Below are positions 46,416 through 57,306 of a DNA stretch of 64,000 bases, piece after piece. The stretch comes from Olleya sediminilitoris (lineage in GTDB: Bacteria; Bacteroidota; Bacteroidia; Flavobacteriales; Flavobacteriaceae): positions 1-64,000 of the forward strand of contig NZ_JAEMEF010000007.1 of assembly GCF_016785945.1 (NCBI RefSeq), given 5' to 3'. Positions within the stretch are counted from its first letter, which is position 1; every line of letters begins with the position of its first letter. Below the pieces are notes generated by a model that saw only the letters and a list, made by a program, of their open reading frames with translations, was not told the DNA's origin and searched no databases. A program made the position numbers and the translations under genes.

Positions 46416-47408
46416 TTAGTCTTTATCTAGTTTATATTTTGATAAGTCCATTCCGAAATTAAGACCTTTAACATTTACTAATTCTTCTAGCTCAGTTAAA
46501 GATTTTTTACCGAAGTTACGGAACTTCATTAAATCATTTTTATTAAAAGATACTAAGTCTCCTAAAGTATCTACTTCTGCAGCCTTTAAACAATTAAGAG
46601 CACGAACAGATAGGTCCATATCAACTAATTTAGTTTTAAGTAACTGTCTCATATGAAGAGATTCTTCATCATAAGTTTCAGTTTGTGCAATTTCATCAGC
46701 CTCTAATGTTATACGCTCATCAGAGAATAACATAAAGTGGTGTATTAAAGTCTTAGCAGCTTCTGTTAAGGCATCTTGAGGACTAATTGATCCGTCAGTT
46801 TGAATTTCAAAAACTAATTTTTCATAGTCAGTTTTTTGCTCTACACGGTAATTTTCAATGCTATACTTAACATTTTTGATTGGTGTGTAAATTGAATCAG
46901 TAAAGATTGTTCCAATAGGTGCTGAAGCTTTTTTATTTTCTTCTGCAGGAACGTAACCTCTTCCTCTTTCAATAGTGATTTCCATGTTAATGTTAACCTT
47001 AGAATCAAGATTACAGATAACTTGATCTGTATTTAAAACTTGAAATCCAGATATAAACTTCTGAAAGTCACCTGCTACAATTTTGTCTTGACCAGAAATA
47101 GAAATAGAAATTGACTCATTGTCAACATCTTCTATTTGACGCTTAAAACGAACTTGTTTTAAGTTTAAAATTATTTCTGTCATATCTTCAACAACACCTG
47201 CGATTGCTGAAAATTCGTGATCTACACCTTCTACTCTAACAGATGTGATAGCAAATCCTTCTAAAGAAGATAATAAAACTCTTCTTAAAGCATTTCCTAC
47301 TGTTAGACCGTAACCTGGTTCTAATGGTCTGAATTCGAATTTACCTTCGAAATCAGTAGAATCAATCATGATTACTTTGTCGGGCTTCTGAAAATTAAAT
47401 ACTGCCAT
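46416..47408 (-). CDS. rpoA: RNA polymerase alpha subunit
   Basis: The N-terminal assembly domain has [20 protein letters not shown] (residues about 31-50) and [14 protein letters not shown]. The C-terminal DNA-binding domain has [20 protein letters not shown] and [14 protein letters not shown]. The length of 330 aa is normal. It follows rpsD by 95 bases. The adjacent hairpin and promoter upstream of rpsD probably make rpsD-rpoA-rplQ separately expressed from the rest of the block. Confidence 0.98.
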   Translation of the reverse strand: MAVFNFQKPDKVIMIDSTDFEGKFEFRPLEPGYGLTVGNALRRVLLSSLEGFAITSVRVEGVDHEFSAIAGVVEDMTEIILNLKQVRFKRQIEDVDNESISISISGQDKIVAGDFQKFISGFQVLNTDQVICNLDSKVNINMEITIERGRGYVPAEENKKASAPIGTIFTDSIYTPIKNVKYSIENYRVEQKTDYEKLVFEIQTDGSISPQDALTEAAKTLIHHFMLFSDERITLEADEIAQTETYDEESLHMRQLLKTKLVDMDLSVRALNCLKAAEVDTLGDLVSFNKNDLMKFRNFGKKSLTELEELVNVKGLNFGMDLSKYKLDKD

Positions 47409-47503
47409 ATGTCTTCGTTTTAATTGTTATTTAGTTGCGCGGTTTATAAGCTTGAAGATCACAAATAAACCCTTTGGCTAAATACCAATGTGATTAATAT
47501 ATA

Positions 47504-48109
47504 TTATTTAGAGTATAATTCTACGATGAATTGCTCATTAATGTTTTCCGGAATCTGGATTCTAGCAGGAACAGAAACATAAGTTCCTTCTTTTTTCTCG
47601 CTATTCCATGTAATCCATTCAAAAACATTGCTAGAGTTAGATAAAGATCTATCAATAGCCTCTAATGACTTAGACTTTTCTCTTACAGCAACTACATCAC
47701 CAGCTTTAAGTTGGTAAGATGGTACGTTTACTAACTCACCATTTACAGTAATATGTCTGTGAGATACTAATTGTCTTGCTCCACTTCTAGAAGGAGAGAT
47801 TCCCATTCTATAAACTACATTATCTAATCTAGACTCACATAATTGTAATAAAACTTCACCTGTAATTCCTGGTGCAGCTGTAGCTCTTTTGAACATGTTT
47901 CTGAATTGACGCTCTAATACACCGTAAGTATACTTAGCTTTTTGCTTCTCCATTAACTGGATTGCATATTCAGATTTTTTACCACGTCTTCTGTTGTTTC
48001 CATGTTGACCTGGTGGGTAATTTCTTTTTTCGAAAGACTTATCATCTCCGAAGATAGCTTCTCCAAATTTACGAGCTATTTTAGTTTTAGGACCAGTATA
48101 TCTTGCCAT
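47504..48109 (-). CDS. rpsD: 30S ribosomal protein uS4
   Basis: Start [20 protein letters not shown], then the S4 RNA-binding domain with [20 protein letters not shown] and [15 protein letters not shown]. 201 aa. It lacks the N-terminal zinc cysteines. In many bacteria uS4 represses its own alpha operon; here the 186-base leader with a large hairpin and its own -7 box could be where that acts (inference). Confidence 0.98.
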   Translation of the reverse strand: MARYTGPKTKIARKFGEAIFGDDKSFEKRNYPPGQHGNNRRRGKKSEYAIQLMEKQKAKYTYGVLERQFRNMFKRATAAPGITGEVLLQLCESRLDNVVYRMGISPSRSGARQLVSHRHITVNGELVNVPSYQLKAGDVVAVREKSKSLEAIDRSLSNSSNVFEWITWNSEKKEGTYVSVPARIQIPENINEQFIVELYSK

Positions 48110-48207
48110 TTTTAATTTGTTTTAAGAGTGATTATGAATTAAGGTCTTAATCTTATCCTTCGATAATCGTTAATCTCTTGTTGATACTTGTTTTTAAATT
48201 CAGTTTG

Positions 48208-48215
48208 CAAATATA
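48208..48215 (-). promoter_or_regulatory. Internal promoter -7 box before rpsD
   Basis: TATATTTG on the minus strand, directly downstream of the 48221-48258 hairpin and about 100 bases before the rpsD ATG. No TTG lies at the -33 distance, which falls inside the hairpin. Confidence 0.5.
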
Positions 48216-48220
48216 CACAA

Positions 48221-48258
48221 AAAATTAATATCATCTGAATACAGATGATATTAATTTT
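48221..48258 (-). terminator. 17-bp hairpin between rpsK and rpsD
   Basis: A perfect 17-base stem (48221-48237 with 48242-48258) with a 4-base loop. On the minus strand it ends in six T. It is a strong terminator candidate inside the ribosomal block. Confidence 0.75.
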
Positions 48259-48295
48259 AAATGCTGAGCTTAGACTTAATTACGTTATAACGTGA

Positions 48296-48688
48296 TTAAA
48301 CTCTTCTTCTTTTAGGAGGACGACATCCATTGTGTGGTAATGGAGTAACATCAATAATTTCTGTTACTTCAATTCCTGCATTATGAATAGAACGGATAGC
48401 AGATTCTCTACCATTTCCTGGTCCTTTAACGTAAACTTTCACTTTTTTCAATCCAGCTTCTTTTGCAACTTCAGAAGCATCTTCTGCTGCTAATTGAGCT
48501 GCATAAGGAGTGTTTTTCTTAGATCCTCTAAATCCCATTTTACCAGCAGATGACCATGAAATTACGTCACCTTTTTTGTTGGTAAGAGAAATAATGATGT
48601 TGTTAAATGAAGCTGTAATGTGTGCTTCACCAACCGCATCAATAATAACTTTACGTTTTTTTGTACTTTTAGCGTTTGTCTTTGCCAT
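48296..48688 (-). CDS. rpsK: 30S ribosomal protein uS11
   Basis: Contains [55 protein letters not shown] and the basic end [15 protein letters not shown]. 130 aa, normal. It lies 101 bases after rpsM and is followed by a large hairpin. Confidence 0.98.
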   Translation of the reverse strand: MAKTNAKSTKKRKVIIDAVGEAHITASFNNIIISLTNKKGDVISWSSAGKMGFRGSKKNTPYAAQLAAEDASEVAKEAGLKKVKVYVKGPGNGRESAIRSIHNAGIEVTEIIDVTPLPHNGCRPPKRRRV

Positions 48689-48789
48689 ATTCTTATTGTT
48701 CTTTGTTTTAGTTGATAGTCGTTAGAATCCTAAACCATTATAATTTCAAACAGATTCCTTCCAACGTCTAAATACTAAAGACCAAATTA

Positions 48790-49164
48790 TTATTTAGTTG
48801 CTTTTTTCTTGTTAGCAACAGTTTTTCTTCTACCTTTTCTTGTTCTAGAGTTGTTTTTAGTACGTTGACCTCTTAAAGGTAAACCAGCTCTGTGACGAAT
48901 ACCTCTGTAACATCCAATATCCATTAATCGCTTAATGTTTAATTGTGTTTCAGAACGTAATTCACCTTCAATAGTAAAAGTTCCAACAGCGTCACGGATT
49001 GCTCCTATTTGATCATCTGTCCAATCTTGTACTTTAATGCTTTCGTCAACTTTAGCTGTTGCTAAAATTTCTTGAGCTCTACTTCTACCTACACCGTAGA
49101 TATAAGTTAAAGAAATAACTCCTCTTTTTTGTTTTGGTATGTCTACACCTGCTATTCTTGCCAT
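48790..49164 (-). CDS. rpsM: 30S ribosomal protein uS13
   Basis: [20 protein letters not shown] start, [31 protein letters not shown] and the basic C-terminus NARTRKG-like ([19 protein letters not shown]). 124 aa, normal. Two bases separate it from rpmJ. Confidence 0.98.
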   Translation of the reverse strand: MARIAGVDIPKQKRGVISLTYIYGVGRSRAQEILATAKVDESIKVQDWTDDQIGAIRDAVGTFTIEGELRSETQLNIKRLMDIGCYRGIRHRAGLPLRGQRTKNNSRTRKGRRKTVANKKKATK

Positions 49165-49166
49165 AA

Positions 49167-49283
49167 TTACCCTTGTCTTTGTTTGAATCTAGGATTCTTT
49201 TTGTTAATGACGTAAAGTCTACCTTTTCTGCGTACAATTTTACAATCTGCACTTCTTTTTTTAACTGATGCTCTTACTTTCAT
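49167..49283 (-). CDS. rpmJ: 50S ribosomal protein bL36
   Basis: A 38-residue protein found by translating the gap between rpsM and infA. It starts [20 protein letters not shown] and ends NPRFKQRQG, the family pattern. The zinc ligands Cys11, Cys27 and His33 are replaced by Ser, Asn and Phe; only Cys14 remains, so this is a zinc-free form. It lies 4 bases after infA. Confidence 0.95.
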   Translation of the reverse strand: MKVRASVKKRSADCKIVRRKGRLYVINKKNPRFKQRQG

Positions 49284-49287
49284 CGTA

Positions 49288-49503
49288 TTAGTATCTATAG
49301 GTTATTCGAGCCTTACTTAAATCGTAAGGGCTCATTTCTAATTTTACTTTATCTCCAGGTAATAACTTAATGTAATGCATACGCATCTTACCCGAAATAT
49401 GTGCGGTCACAATATGACCATTTTCTAATTCTACACGGAACATAGCATTTGATAATGCTTCAATTATTGTTCCGTCTTGTTCTATTGCTGCTTGTTTTGC
49501 CAT
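49288..49503 (-). CDS. infA: Translation initiation factor IF-1
   Basis: S1/OB-fold protein of 71 aa: [55 protein letters not shown]. Binds the ribosomal A site during initiation. Ten bases after secY; no adk or map gene lies between, as usual in Bacteroidota. Confidence 0.97.
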   Translation of the reverse strand: MAKQAAIEQDGTIIEALSNAMFRVELENGHIVTAHISGKMRMHYIKLLPGDKVKLEMSPYDLSKARITYRY

Positions 49504-49513
49504 AGTGAAAAAA

Positions 49514-50863
49514 TTAAGCTACTGCTTTTCTGTTTTTACCTGTTTTCATCAAGCCATCATAATGTCTATTTAACAAGTAAGAATTTACTTGTTGCATAGT
49601 ATCTATTGCAACTCCAACCATAATTAATAAAGATGTCCCTCCAAAAAATAAGGCCCAACCTTGTTGTACATTTAATAACTTAACAATAAAGGCAGGAAAG
49701 ATAGCAATTAATGCTAAAAATATTGAACCAGGTAAAGTTATTTGTGACATGATTTTATCTAAATATTCTGATGTTTCAGATCCTGGTCTAATGCCTGGAA
49801 TGAAACCTCCACTTCTTTTTAAATCATCAGCCATCTTATTAGTTGGTACTGTGATTGCTGTATAGAAATATGTAAATATTATAATTAATAAAGCAAATAC
49901 TAAATTATACCAGAATCCGAAGATATCTGAAAAATTAGATTGTAACCATAATCCTGAAGCAGTATCTTTTAATAAAGATGAACCACCTATTAGACCAGGT
50001 ACAAACATGATTGCTTGAGCAAATATGATTGGCATAACTCCCGAAGCATTAAGCTTTAAAGGAATATATTGTCTTGAACCAAAAACATTTTTTTCATATC
50101 CACCAGTTGCAGATCTTCTTGCATATTGTACCGCAATTTTACGAACAGCCATTACCAATAAGATTGATAATAAGATAATAACAAACCAAATAACGATTTC
50201 AAATAAAATCATCATTACATTATTACCTGTTTCTAATCTAGAAGCAGCATTTTGTAAAAAAGATTTAGGTAAAGTAGCAATAATACCTACCATAATTAAT
50301 AATGAGATTCCATTACCAATACCTTTATCGGTAATTTTTTCCCCTAACCACATTGCAAAGATACAACCTGTAACTAAAATAACAATTGATGAAAAATAAA
50401 ACATTCCTCCTTGTCCTAATAAAAACGCAGAGCTTGGAATACCAAACATCGGTTGTAAACTGGCTAAATAACCTGGTGCTTGTACTAAGCAAATTGCAAT
50501 AGTTAACCATCTAGTTATTTGAGTGATTTTTTTCTGACCACTAGCACCTTCTTTTTGCAGTTTTTGTAAATAAGGAATAGCAATTCCCATTAATTGTACT
50601 ACAATAGAAGCAGAAATATATGGCATAATACCAAGTGCAAATACTGAAGCATTTGCAAATGCTCCTCCTGTGAATGCATTTAAAATTCCAAAGATACCTT
50701 CTGATGTTCCAGATTGTAAACTTTCTAATTGTGTTGCATCAATACCAGGTAATACTACTTGTGCTCCAAAACGATAAACTAATAACAAAGCTAGAGTGAC
50801 TAGGATTCTGTTTCTCAGTTCTTCAATTTTCCAAACATTTTTTAATGTCTCTATAAATTTCAT
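49514..50863 (-). CDS. secY: Protein translocase subunit SecY
   Basis: Ten-helix channel of the Sec translocon. N-terminal [18 protein letters not shown], the plug region [20 protein letters not shown], then [16 protein letters not shown] and the cytosolic loop [20 protein letters not shown]. 449 aa, normal. It is co-transcribed with the spc genes, between rplO and infA. SecDF, its accessory complex, is also in the window. Confidence 0.98.
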   Translation of the reverse strand: MKFIETLKNVWKIEELRNRILVTLALLLVYRFGAQVVLPGIDATQLESLQSGTSEGIFGILNAFTGGAFANASVFALGIMPYISASIVVQLMGIAIPYLQKLQKEGASGQKKITQITRWLTIAICLVQAPGYLASLQPMFGIPSSAFLLGQGGMFYFSSIVILVTGCIFAMWLGEKITDKGIGNGISLLIMVGIIATLPKSFLQNAASRLETGNNVMMILFEIVIWFVIILLSILLVMAVRKIAVQYARRSATGGYEKNVFGSRQYIPLKLNASGVMPIIFAQAIMFVPGLIGGSSLLKDTASGLWLQSNFSDIFGFWYNLVFALLIIIFTYFYTAITVPTNKMADDLKRSGGFIPGIRPGSETSEYLDKIMSQITLPGSIFLALIAIFPAFIVKLLNVQQGWALFFGGTSLLIMVGVAIDTMQQVNSYLLNRHYDGLMKTGKNRKAVA

Positions 50864-50877
50864 GCGATCAATTGTTC

Positions 50878-51330
50878 TTATAAAGTTACAGCTTCACCTC
50901 CTGCTGCTTCAATTGCAGCCTTTGCAGTAGCGGTAAATTTATGAGCTGTTACACTTAGTTTAGTTTTTAATTCTCCTCTTCCTAAAATTTTAACTAGCTC
51001 GTTTTTACCAGCTAATCCTAACTCTACTAGAGTATCAAAATCTAAAGTGTCATTAATAATTTTATCGTCAACTAATTGTTGAATAACATCAAGGTTAACA
51101 CCTTGATATTCTTTACGATTTATATTAGTAAAGCCAAATTTAGGTACTCTACGTTGAAGTGGCATTTGCCCTCCCTCGAAACCTACTTTCTTAGAATAAC
51201 CAGATCTAGACTTGGCACCTTTGTGACCACGTGTAGCAGTACCACCTTTACCAGAACCTTGTCCTCTACCTATTCTTTTACCTTGACTTTTAACTGAACC
51301 TTGTGCAGGTTTTAAATTACTTAAATCCAT
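50878..51330 (-). CDS. rplO: 50S ribosomal protein uL15
   Basis: MDLSNLKPAQGSVKSQGKRI start, then RGQGSGKGGTATRGHKGAKS and FEGGQMPLQRRVPKFGF. The C-terminal region LSVTAHKFTATAKAAIEAAG is typical. 150 aa. Between rpmD and secY. Confidence 0.97.
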   Translation of the reverse strand: MDLSNLKPAQGSVKSQGKRIGRGQGSGKGGTATRGHKGAKSRSGYSKKVGFEGGQMPLQRRVPKFGFTNINRKEYQGVNLDVIQQLVDDKIINDTLDFDTLVELGLAGKNELVKILGRGELKTKLSVTAHKFTATAKAAIEAAGGEAVTL

Positions 51331-51341
51331 TTTCAGTATTG

Positions 51342-51524
51342 TTATTTAGTTTCTTCAACAGAAACTAAGTGATTTACTTTTGCTACCATACCTAAAATAT
51401 TAGGAGTAGCCTCATGTTCTATAGTTTGCCCAATCTTTTTAAGACCAAGAGCTAATAAAGTTCTCTTTTGTCTTTGTGTTCTGTTGATTGCGCTTTTAAC
51501 TTTTGTTACTTTTATCTTAGACAT
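51342..51524 (-). CDS. rpmD: 50S ribosomal protein uL30
   Basis: A 60-residue protein: KVTKVKSAINRTQRQKRTLL, ALGLKKIGQTIEHEATPNIL, GMVAKVNHLVSVEE. Family length and motifs match. 11 bases after rpsE. Confidence 0.96.
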   Translation of the reverse strand: MSKIKVTKVKSAINRTQRQKRTLLALGLKKIGQTIEHEATPNILGMVAKVNHLVSVEETK

Positions 51525-51535
51525 TGCTGTTGTGA

Positions 51536-52060
51536 TTAACCGTTAAAAACTTTTTCTAAAGAGATACCTCTTTCACGAGCAATCGTCTTTGGATCTCTTA
51601 ATTGTAATAAAGCATCAAAAGTTGCTTTTACAACGTTATGAGGATTTGATGATCCTTGAGATTTAGATAATACGTCATGTACACCAACTGCTTCTAAAAC
51701 TGTTCTTACAGCTCCACCAGCAATAACTCCTGTACCAGGAGCTGCAGGTATAATGTTTACTCTTGCTCCACCAAATTTACCTTTTTGTTCATGTGGCAAT
51801 GTACCTTTCATGATAGGAATGCGTACTAAATTTTTCTTAGCATCTTCAATTGCTTTTGCGATAGCACTAGCAACATCTTTAGATTTTCCTAAACCATGTC
51901 CTACAACACCAGCTTCATCACCAACCACTACGATTGCTGAAAAACCAAATGCTCTACCACCTTTTGTTACTTTAGTAACTCTCTGTACACCAACTAAACG
52001 ATCTTTAAGATCTAATCCACTTGGTTTTACTAACTCTGCGCTTTTGTATTTTTGATACAT
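51536..52060 (-). CDS. rpsE: 30S ribosomal protein uS5
   Basis: The N-terminal double-stranded RNA-binding part has [20 protein letters not shown] and [17 protein letters not shown]; the C-terminal part has [20 protein letters not shown] and [15 protein letters not shown]. 174 aa, normal. Six bases after rplR. Confidence 0.98.
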   Translation of the reverse strand: MYQKYKSAELVKPSGLDLKDRLVGVQRVTKVTKGGRAFGFSAIVVVGDEAGVVGHGLGKSKDVASAIAKAIEDAKKNLVRIPIMKGTLPHEQKGKFGGARVNIIPAAPGTGVIAGGAVRTVLEAVGVHDVLSKSQGSSNPHNVVKATFDALLQLRDPKTIARERGISLEKVFNG

Positions 52061-52066
52061 AATTTC

Positions 52067-52420
52067 TTAGAATTTAAGTCCTCCTTCTCTAGCTCCTTCA
52101 GCTAATGATTTTATTCTACCATGATATAAGTAACCACCTCTATCAAAAGCGATAGTTTCAACACCAGCCTTTAAGGCTTTTTCTGCTATAGACTTACCTA
52201 CTAATGCAGCTACTTCTACTTTGTTTCCTTTTGCAGCAATATCTTTATCTCTAGAAGATGAAGCAACTAATGTTTTACCATTAACATCATCTACTATTTG
52301 AGCATAAATTTCTTTATTACTTCTAAAAACAGCTAATCTAGGTCTAGTTTCTGTACCAGAAACAACCTTACGGATTCTGTTTTTAATTCTTATTCGTCTT
52401 TCGTTTTTTGTTAACGCCAT
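52067..52420 (-). CDS. rplR: 50S ribosomal protein uL18
   Basis: [57 protein letters not shown] and REGGLKF are family features; it binds 5S rRNA. 117 aa. Nine bases after rplF. Confidence 0.97.
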   Translation of the reverse strand: MALTKNERRIRIKNRIRKVVSGTETRPRLAVFRSNKEIYAQIVDDVNGKTLVASSSRDKDIAAKGNKVEVAALVGKSIAEKALKAGVETIAFDRGGYLYHGRIKSLAEGAREGGLKF

Positions 52421-52429
52421 AACTAATTA

Positions 52430-52972
52430 TTATGCTGATTTACCTGCTTTTCTTCTTAATATTTCTCCTACAAATTTAATACCTTTTCCTTTGTATGGTT
52501 CAGGTCTTCTAAATCCTCTAATTTTAGCAGCAACTTGTCCTACTAATTGTTTATCATGAGAAGTTAATTTGATTATTGGATTTTTTCCTTTATCAGAAAC
52601 TGTTTCAACTTTAACTTCAGGAGCTAAACTTAACACTATATTATGAGAAAAACCTAAAGCTAAATCAAGGACATTACCTTGATTTGATGCTCTATATCCA
52701 ACACCTACTAGTTCTAATTCTTTAGTCCACCCTTTAGATACACCTTCAATCATGTTAAAAACTAATGAACGGTATAAACCATGTTTAGCTTTTTGATCTT
52801 TGGTATCTGCAGAACGTGTAACTAATACATTTCCATCTTCAACTTTTACGTCAACAGTATCAAAAGGTTGATTAAGTTCTCCTAATTTTCCTTTTACTGT
52901 TATTACGCTATTATCTACTGTTACAGTTACTCCTTCTGGAATGGCAACTGGATTATTTCCTATTCTTGACAT
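52430..52972 (-). CDS. rplF: 50S ribosomal protein uL6
   Basis: Start MSRIGNNPVAIPEGVTVTVD, then KGKLGELNQPF, VGVGYRASNQGNVLDLALGF and the C-terminal signature RRPEPYKGKGIKF. 180 aa, normal. Nineteen bases after rpsH. Confidence 0.98.
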   Translation of the reverse strand: MSRIGNNPVAIPEGVTVTVDNSVITVKGKLGELNQPFDTVDVKVEDGNVLVTRSADTKDQKAKHGLYRSLVFNMIEGVSKGWTKELELVGVGYRASNQGNVLDLALGFSHNIVLSLAPEVKVETVSDKGKNPIIKLTSHDKQLVGQVAAKIRGFRRPEPYKGKGIKFVGEILRRKAGKSA

Positions 52973-52991
52973 TTTCTTCTGGATTTAAAAA

Positions 52992-53390
52992 TTAGTAAAC
53001 GTAACATAAAACTTCACCACCAACGTTTTCACGTTGTGCTTGCTTTCCTGTCATTACTCCATGAGAAGTAGAAACTATAGCAATACCTAATCCATTAAGG
53101 ATACGTGGTAATTCTGTAGAACTAGAATATTTACGTAAACCAGGCTTACTGATTCTTTGTAACTTTCTAATTACTGGTTCTTTTGTTTCCTTATTATATT
53201 TTAAGGCAATTTTGATTGTACCTTGAACAGTAGAATCGTCGAACTTATAACTTAAAATATATCCTTGATCGAATAATATTTTAGTAATGTTCTTTTTTAA
53301 ATTTGAAGCAGGTATTTCAACTACTCTGTGATTAGCACGCACTGCGTTTCTAATTCTAGTTAAATAATCTGCTATTGGATCTGTATACAT
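52992..53390 (-). CDS. rpsH: 30S ribosomal protein uS8
   Basis: Start [20 protein letters not shown], then [39 protein letters not shown] and [21 protein letters not shown] chose the ATG at 53390 (132 aa), which gives the family start; the frame extends to 53441 but that would add 17 foreign residues. In E. coli uS8 regulates the spc operon; no similar leader was recognised. Confidence 0.97.
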   Translation of the reverse strand: MYTDPIADYLTRIRNAVRANHRVVEIPASNLKKNITKILFDQGYILSYKFDDSTVQGTIKIALKYNKETKEPVIRKLQRISKPGLRKYSSSTELPRILNGLGIAIVSTSHGVMTGKQAQRENVGGEVLCYVY

Positions 53391-53449
53391 ATGTATTGAT
53401 TTGCGGGCTTGGTTTTCGAAATATATCGAACCTAAGACCAATTAAAATT

Positions 53450-53719
53450 TTACCAACTTGCTTTTTTAACACCAGGTATTAACCCTTGGTTAGCCATTTC
53501 TCTAAACATTACACGAGAAATACCAAAAGTACGCATGTAACCTTTTGGTCTACCAGTTAATTTACATCTATTATGTTGACGTACAGGTGAAGCATTTTTT
53601 GGAAGCTTTTGTAATGCTTCATAATCTCCAGCTTTTTTCAAAGCTTTACGTTTTTCAGCATATTTAGCAACTGTTTTTGCTCTCTTAACCTCGCGGGCTT
53701 TCATTGATTCTTTAGCCAT
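53450..53719 (-). CDS. rpsN: 30S ribosomal protein uS14
   Basis: 89 aa: [60 protein letters not shown]. This is the zinc-free form (one Cys only). Four bases after rplE. Confidence 0.97.
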   Translation of the reverse strand: MAKESMKAREVKRAKTVAKYAEKRKALKKAGDYEALQKLPKNASPVRQHNRCKLTGRPKGYMRTFGISRVMFREMANQGLIPGVKKASW

Positions 53720-53722
53720 AAC

Positions 53723-54274
53723 TTAGTTTTTTTGAAAAGGTAACCCTAATTCTGTTAATAATGATTTAGCTTCTTTATCTGTTTGAGCAGATGTTACAAA
53801 TGTAATATCCATTCCGTCAATTTTATTAACTTTGTCAATATTTATTTCAGGGAATATTATTTGCTCAGTAACTCCTAGGTTGTAGTTACCTCTTCCGTCA
53901 AATCCTGTAGCTTTTATACCGTTAAAATCTCTAACACGTGGAAGTGCTGAAGTGATTAAACGATCTAAAAATTCGTACATTCTTTCACCACGTAAAGTAA
54001 CTTTTGCACCAATAGGCATTCCTTTACGTAATTTAAATGTAGCAACATCCTTTTTAGATAAAGTTGATACTGCTTTTTGTCCTGTTATAGTCGTTAGTTC
54101 ATCAACAGCGTAATCAACTAATTTTTTATCAGCAACAGCAGCTCCAACTCCTCTAGAAAGTACAATCTTTTCTAGTTTAGGAACTTGCATTACATTATTG
54201 TATCCAAATTCTTCTGTAAGAGCAGCAATTACTTTGCTTTTATACTCTTCTTTTAGTCTCGGTGAATATTCCAT
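53723..54274 (-). CDS. rplE: 50S ribosomal protein uL5
   Basis: 183 aa: [38 protein letters not shown]-type region [40 protein letters not shown], and [18 protein letters not shown]. Binds 5S rRNA. Two bases after rplX. Confidence 0.98.
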   Translation of the reverse strand: MEYSPRLKEEYKSKVIAALTEEFGYNNVMQVPKLEKIVLSRGVGAAVADKKLVDYAVDELTTITGQKAVSTLSKKDVATFKLRKGMPIGAKVTLRGERMYEFLDRLITSALPRVRDFNGIKATGFDGRGNYNLGVTEQIIFPEINIDKVNKIDGMDITFVTSAQTDKEAKSLLTELGLPFQKN

Positions 54275-54276
54275 AA

Positions 54277-54588
54277 CTATATTACTTCATTAGATTTTTT
54301 AGAAAATCTGACTTTCTTATCACCTTCTACTCTGTAACCTACTCTTGTTGTTTCTCCTTTAGAAGTTAACAATGATAAGTTAGAAAGGTTAATAGGAGCC
54401 TCTTTTTCTACGATACCTCCTTGAGGGTTTTGTGCACTTGGTTTAGTATGTTTCTTAACCATGTTTACACCTTCAACTATAGCTTTGTTCTTTTCGATAA
54501 ATACTTTTTGTACTAATCCTTCAGAACCTTTATGGTCTCCAGCAATAACCTTTACGGTATCTCCTGTTTTAATTTTTAGCTTTGTCAT
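54277..54588 (-). CDS. rplX: 50S ribosomal protein uL24
   Basis: 103 aa, KOW-domain protein: [52 protein letters not shown]. Assembly initiator of the large subunit. 11 bases after rplN. Confidence 0.97.
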   Translation of the reverse strand: MTKLKIKTGDTVKVIAGDHKGSEGLVQKVFIEKNKAIVEGVNMVKKHTKPSAQNPQGGIVEKEAPINLSNLSLLTSKGETTRVGYRVEGDKKVRFSKKSNEVI

Positions 54589-54599
54589 CTTTTTATCAA

Positions 54600-54968
54600 T
54601 TAAAGCACCTCTGGTGCTAATGATACAATTTTCATGAATTGTTTATCACGAAGTTCTCTAGCTACAGGTCCAAAAACACGTGTACCTCTCATTTCACCCG
54701 TTGGGTTTAAAAGTACACAAGCGTTATCATCAAATCTTATATAAGATCCATCTGGACGTCTAACTTCTTTCTTAGTACGAACAACAACTGCTGTAGATAC
54801 AGCTCCTTTTTTAATGTTTCCATTAGGAGTTGCGTCTTTTACAGTAACAACAATTTTGTCACCTACAGATGCATATCTTCTTTTAGTACCACCTAGAACA
54901 CGTATTGTTAATACTTCTTTTGCTCCAGTGTTATCTGCTACTCTTAGTCTTGATTCTTGTTGTACCAT
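54600..54968 (-). CDS. rplN: 50S ribosomal protein uL14
   Basis: 122 aa: [56 protein letters not shown] and [15 protein letters not shown]. Two bases after rpsQ. Confidence 0.98.
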   Translation of the reverse strand: MVQQESRLRVADNTGAKEVLTIRVLGGTKRRYASVGDKIVVTVKDATPNGNIKKGAVSTAVVVRTKKEVRRPDGSYIRFDDNACVLLNPTGEMRGTRVFGPVARELRDKQFMKIVSLAPEVL

Positions 54969-54970
54969 AA

Positions 54971-55228
54971 TTACTTCGCTCTTTCAATTATTTCAACTAA
55001 TCTCCAACATTTAGATTTACTTAAAGGTCTAGTTTCCATGATCTTTACAGTATCTCCAATATTACAATCGTTTGTTTCGTCGTGTGCAACGTATTTTTTA
55101 GTTTTTAACACGAACTTTCCGTACATAGGGTGTTTTACTTTTTTTACTTCGGCAACTACAATTGATTTTTGCATTTTGTTGCTAGTAACTATCCCTATAC
55201 GCTCTTTTCTTAAGTTTCTTTTTTCCAT
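54971..55228 (-). CDS. rpsQ: 30S ribosomal protein uS17
   Basis: 85 aa, OB fold: [60 protein letters not shown]. Thirteen bases after rpmC. Confidence 0.97.
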   Translation of the reverse strand: MEKRNLRKERIGIVTSNKMQKSIVVAEVKKVKHPMYGKFVLKTKKYVAHDETNDCNIGDTVKIMETRPLSKSKCWRLVEIIERAK

Positions 55229-55241
55229 CTTGTAAGCAGAA

Positions 55242-55433
55242 TTATTTTAAATCTCTTTTAGTTAATTCTGTTGCAATTTTTGCAACCGTACGTCTTACTT
55301 GACGTATTTGTATTGGATTATCTAAAGGAGAAACTGCATGAGCCATTTTTAAATCTAAATAGCTTCTCTTTGTTTCACTAAGTTTCTCTTGTAACTCAGC
55401 TACAGATAATTCTTTAATTTCTGATTGTTTCAT
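55242..55433 (-). CDS. rpmC: 50S ribosomal protein uL29
   Basis: 63 aa helical hairpin: [58 protein letters not shown]. Thirteen bases after rplP. Confidence 0.96.
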   Translation of the reverse strand: MKQSEIKELSVAELQEKLSETKRSYLDLKMAHAVSPLDNPIQIRQVRRTVAKIATELTKRDLK

Positions 55434-55446
55434 AATATCAAATAAA

Positions 55447-55866
55447 TTATGCTTGGTAATCTCTAGCGATTACAAACTTAGTTTTTACTGGTAATTTTTG
55501 AGCTGCAAGTCTTAATGCTTCTTTAGCAACATCTAAAGGCACTCCTCCAACTTCAAAAAGGATTCTTCCTGGTTTAACAACTGCTGCCCAATACTCGACT
55601 GCACCTTTACCTTTACCCATACGTACTTCAAGAGGCTTTTTTGTAATAGGTTTATCTGGAAATATTTTAATCCAAAGTTGACCTTCTCTTTTCATGTAAC
55701 GAGTAGCTGCAATACGTGCTGCTTCAATTTGACGTGATGTTAAAAAGTTAGAATCTAATGATTTTATTCCAAAAGTTCCGTTTGAAAGTTGGTGACCTCT
55801 ACCAGAGTTCCCTTTCATACGTCCCTTTTGCATTTTTCTAAATTTTGTTCTTTTAGGCTGTAACAT
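55447..55866 (-). CDS. rplP: 50S ribosomal protein uL16
   Basis: 139 aa: [80 protein letters not shown]. Twenty bases after rpsC. Confidence 0.98.
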   Translation of the reverse strand: MLQPKRTKFRKMQKGRMKGNSGRGHQLSNGTFGIKSLDSNFLTSRQIEAARIAATRYMKREGQLWIKIFPDKPITKKPLEVRMGKGKGAVEYWAAVVKPGRILFEVGGVPLDVAKEALRLAAQKLPVKTKFVIARDYQA

Positions 55867-55886
55867 TTTTTCTGTTCTTTAAAAAA

Positions 55887-56603
55887 TTACTTTCTACGAC
55901 GTTGTTGTGGTTTTCCACCTTGACGTCCACCTTTTCCTTGCTTCTTAGCTAAGCCAACAAGAGGAGAAAGCTCTCTTTTACCATATACTTCACCTTTCAT
56001 GATCCATACTTTAACCCCTAATCTACCATAAGTAGTATGAGATTCAACTAAAGCATAATCAATATCGGCTCTGAAAGTTGATAAAGGAATACGTCCTTCT
56101 TTGTAGTGTTCAGAACGTGCCATTTCAGCACCATTTAAACGACCACTAATTTGGATCTTTATTCCTTCAGCGTTCATACGCATTGTTGCAGCAATAGCCA
56201 TTTTAATAGCACGTCTGTATGAAATTCTATTTTCAATTTGACGAGCAATACTAGATGCTACTAAAAATGCGTCTAATTCAGGTCTTTTTATTTCAAAAAT
56301 GTTGATCTGAACTTCTTTTCCTGTAATCTTCTTAAGCTCTTCTTTTAACTTGTCTACCTCTTGACCACCTTTTCCGATAATAATACCAGGTCTAGCAGTA
56401 GTGATAGTAACGGTTACAAGTTTTAAAGTTCTTTCAATTATTACACGAGATACACTAGCTTTAGATAAACGCGCGTGAACGTATTTTCTGATCTTATCGT
56501 CTTCGGCAAGTTTATCACCATAATCGTTTCCTCCGTACCAGTTAGATTCCCATCCTCTGATAATTCCTAAGCGATTTCCGATTGGATTTGTCTTTTGTCC
56601 CAT
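55887..56603 (-). CDS. rpsC: 30S ribosomal protein uS3
   Basis: 238 aa: [22 protein letters not shown] domain [58 protein letters not shown]. The C-terminal tail is Gly/Gln/Arg/Lys-rich. Seven bases after rplV. Confidence 0.98.
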   Translation of the reverse strand: MGQKTNPIGNRLGIIRGWESNWYGGNDYGDKLAEDDKIRKYVHARLSKASVSRVIIERTLKLVTVTITTARPGIIIGKGGQEVDKLKEELKKITGKEVQINIFEIKRPELDAFLVASSIARQIENRISYRRAIKMAIAATMRMNAEGIKIQISGRLNGAEMARSEHYKEGRIPLSTFRADIDYALVESHTTYGRLGVKVWIMKGEVYGKRELSPLVGLAKKQGKGGRQGGKPQQRRRK

Positions 56604-56610
56604 ATCTATC

Positions 56611-57018
56611 TTAGCTTTGTGTATTATTGTTAGCTGCTACTACGATTGTTACGTGGTTTGAGCGTTTTCTTATTCTGTGAGCACGTCCTTGTGGAGCTGG
56701 ACGTAATCTTTTTAACATAGATCCACCATCTACTCTTATTTCTTTAACAAATAACTCTGCATCTTCAATGCTAGCGTCTTCGTTTTTAGCTTGCCAATTA
56801 GCGATCGCAGAAAGTAATAACTTTTCTAAACGATTAGATGCTTCTTTTTGGCTAAACTTCAAAATATTAAGTGCCTTTTCTACGCGTTCACCTCTTACTA
56901 AATCGGCTACTAAACGCATTTTTCTTGGTGACGTAGGACAGTTATTAAGTTTAGCAAAAGCGATTTGCTTTTTACCTTCCTTGATAGCGTCTGCCATTTG
57001 TTTTTTACGACTTCCCAT
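56611..57018 (-). CDS. rplV: 50S ribosomal protein uL22
   Basis: 135 aa: [75 protein letters not shown]. The N-terminus ([19 protein letters not shown]) is longer than in E. coli. Three bases after rpsS. Confidence 0.97.
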   Translation of the reverse strand: MGSRKKQMADAIKEGKKQIAFAKLNNCPTSPRKMRLVADLVRGERVEKALNILKFSQKEASNRLEKLLLSAIANWQAKNEDASIEDAELFVKEIRVDGGSMLKRLRPAPQGRAHRIRKRSNHVTIVVAANNNTQS

Positions 57019-57021
57019 AGC

Positions 57022-57300
57022 TTACTTTTTACCTTTATTTTTAGCACCAGCGTGACCTCTAAAAGATCTTGTTGGTGAAAATTCTCCTAATTTATGTCCA
57101 ACCATGTTTTCTGTAACATAAACTGGAACAAACTGACGACCGTTATGCACTGCAATAGTTTGTCCAACAAAATCTGGAGTTATCATACTTGCTCTTGACC
57201 AAGTTTTAATAACGGTTTTTTTGTTAGATTCTACATTAGCAGCTACTTTTTTCTCTAATTTATAGTGAACGTAAGGTCCTTTTTTTAATGATCTTGCCAT
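57022..57300 (-). CDS. rpsS: 30S ribosomal protein uS19
   Basis: 92 aa: [74 protein letters not shown]. Six bases after rplB. Confidence 0.98.
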   Translation of the reverse strand: MARSLKKGPYVHYKLEKKVAANVESNKKTVIKTWSRASMITPDFVGQTIAVHNGRQFVPVYVTENMVGHKLGEFSPTRSFRGHAGAKNKGKK

Positions 57301-57306
57301 GATTTA

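Noticed and set aside
51753-52055. Plus-strand open frames of 60-130 codons across the ribosomal block
   Set aside because: All lie opposite ribosomal genes with clear family motifs and show only reversed codon usage.
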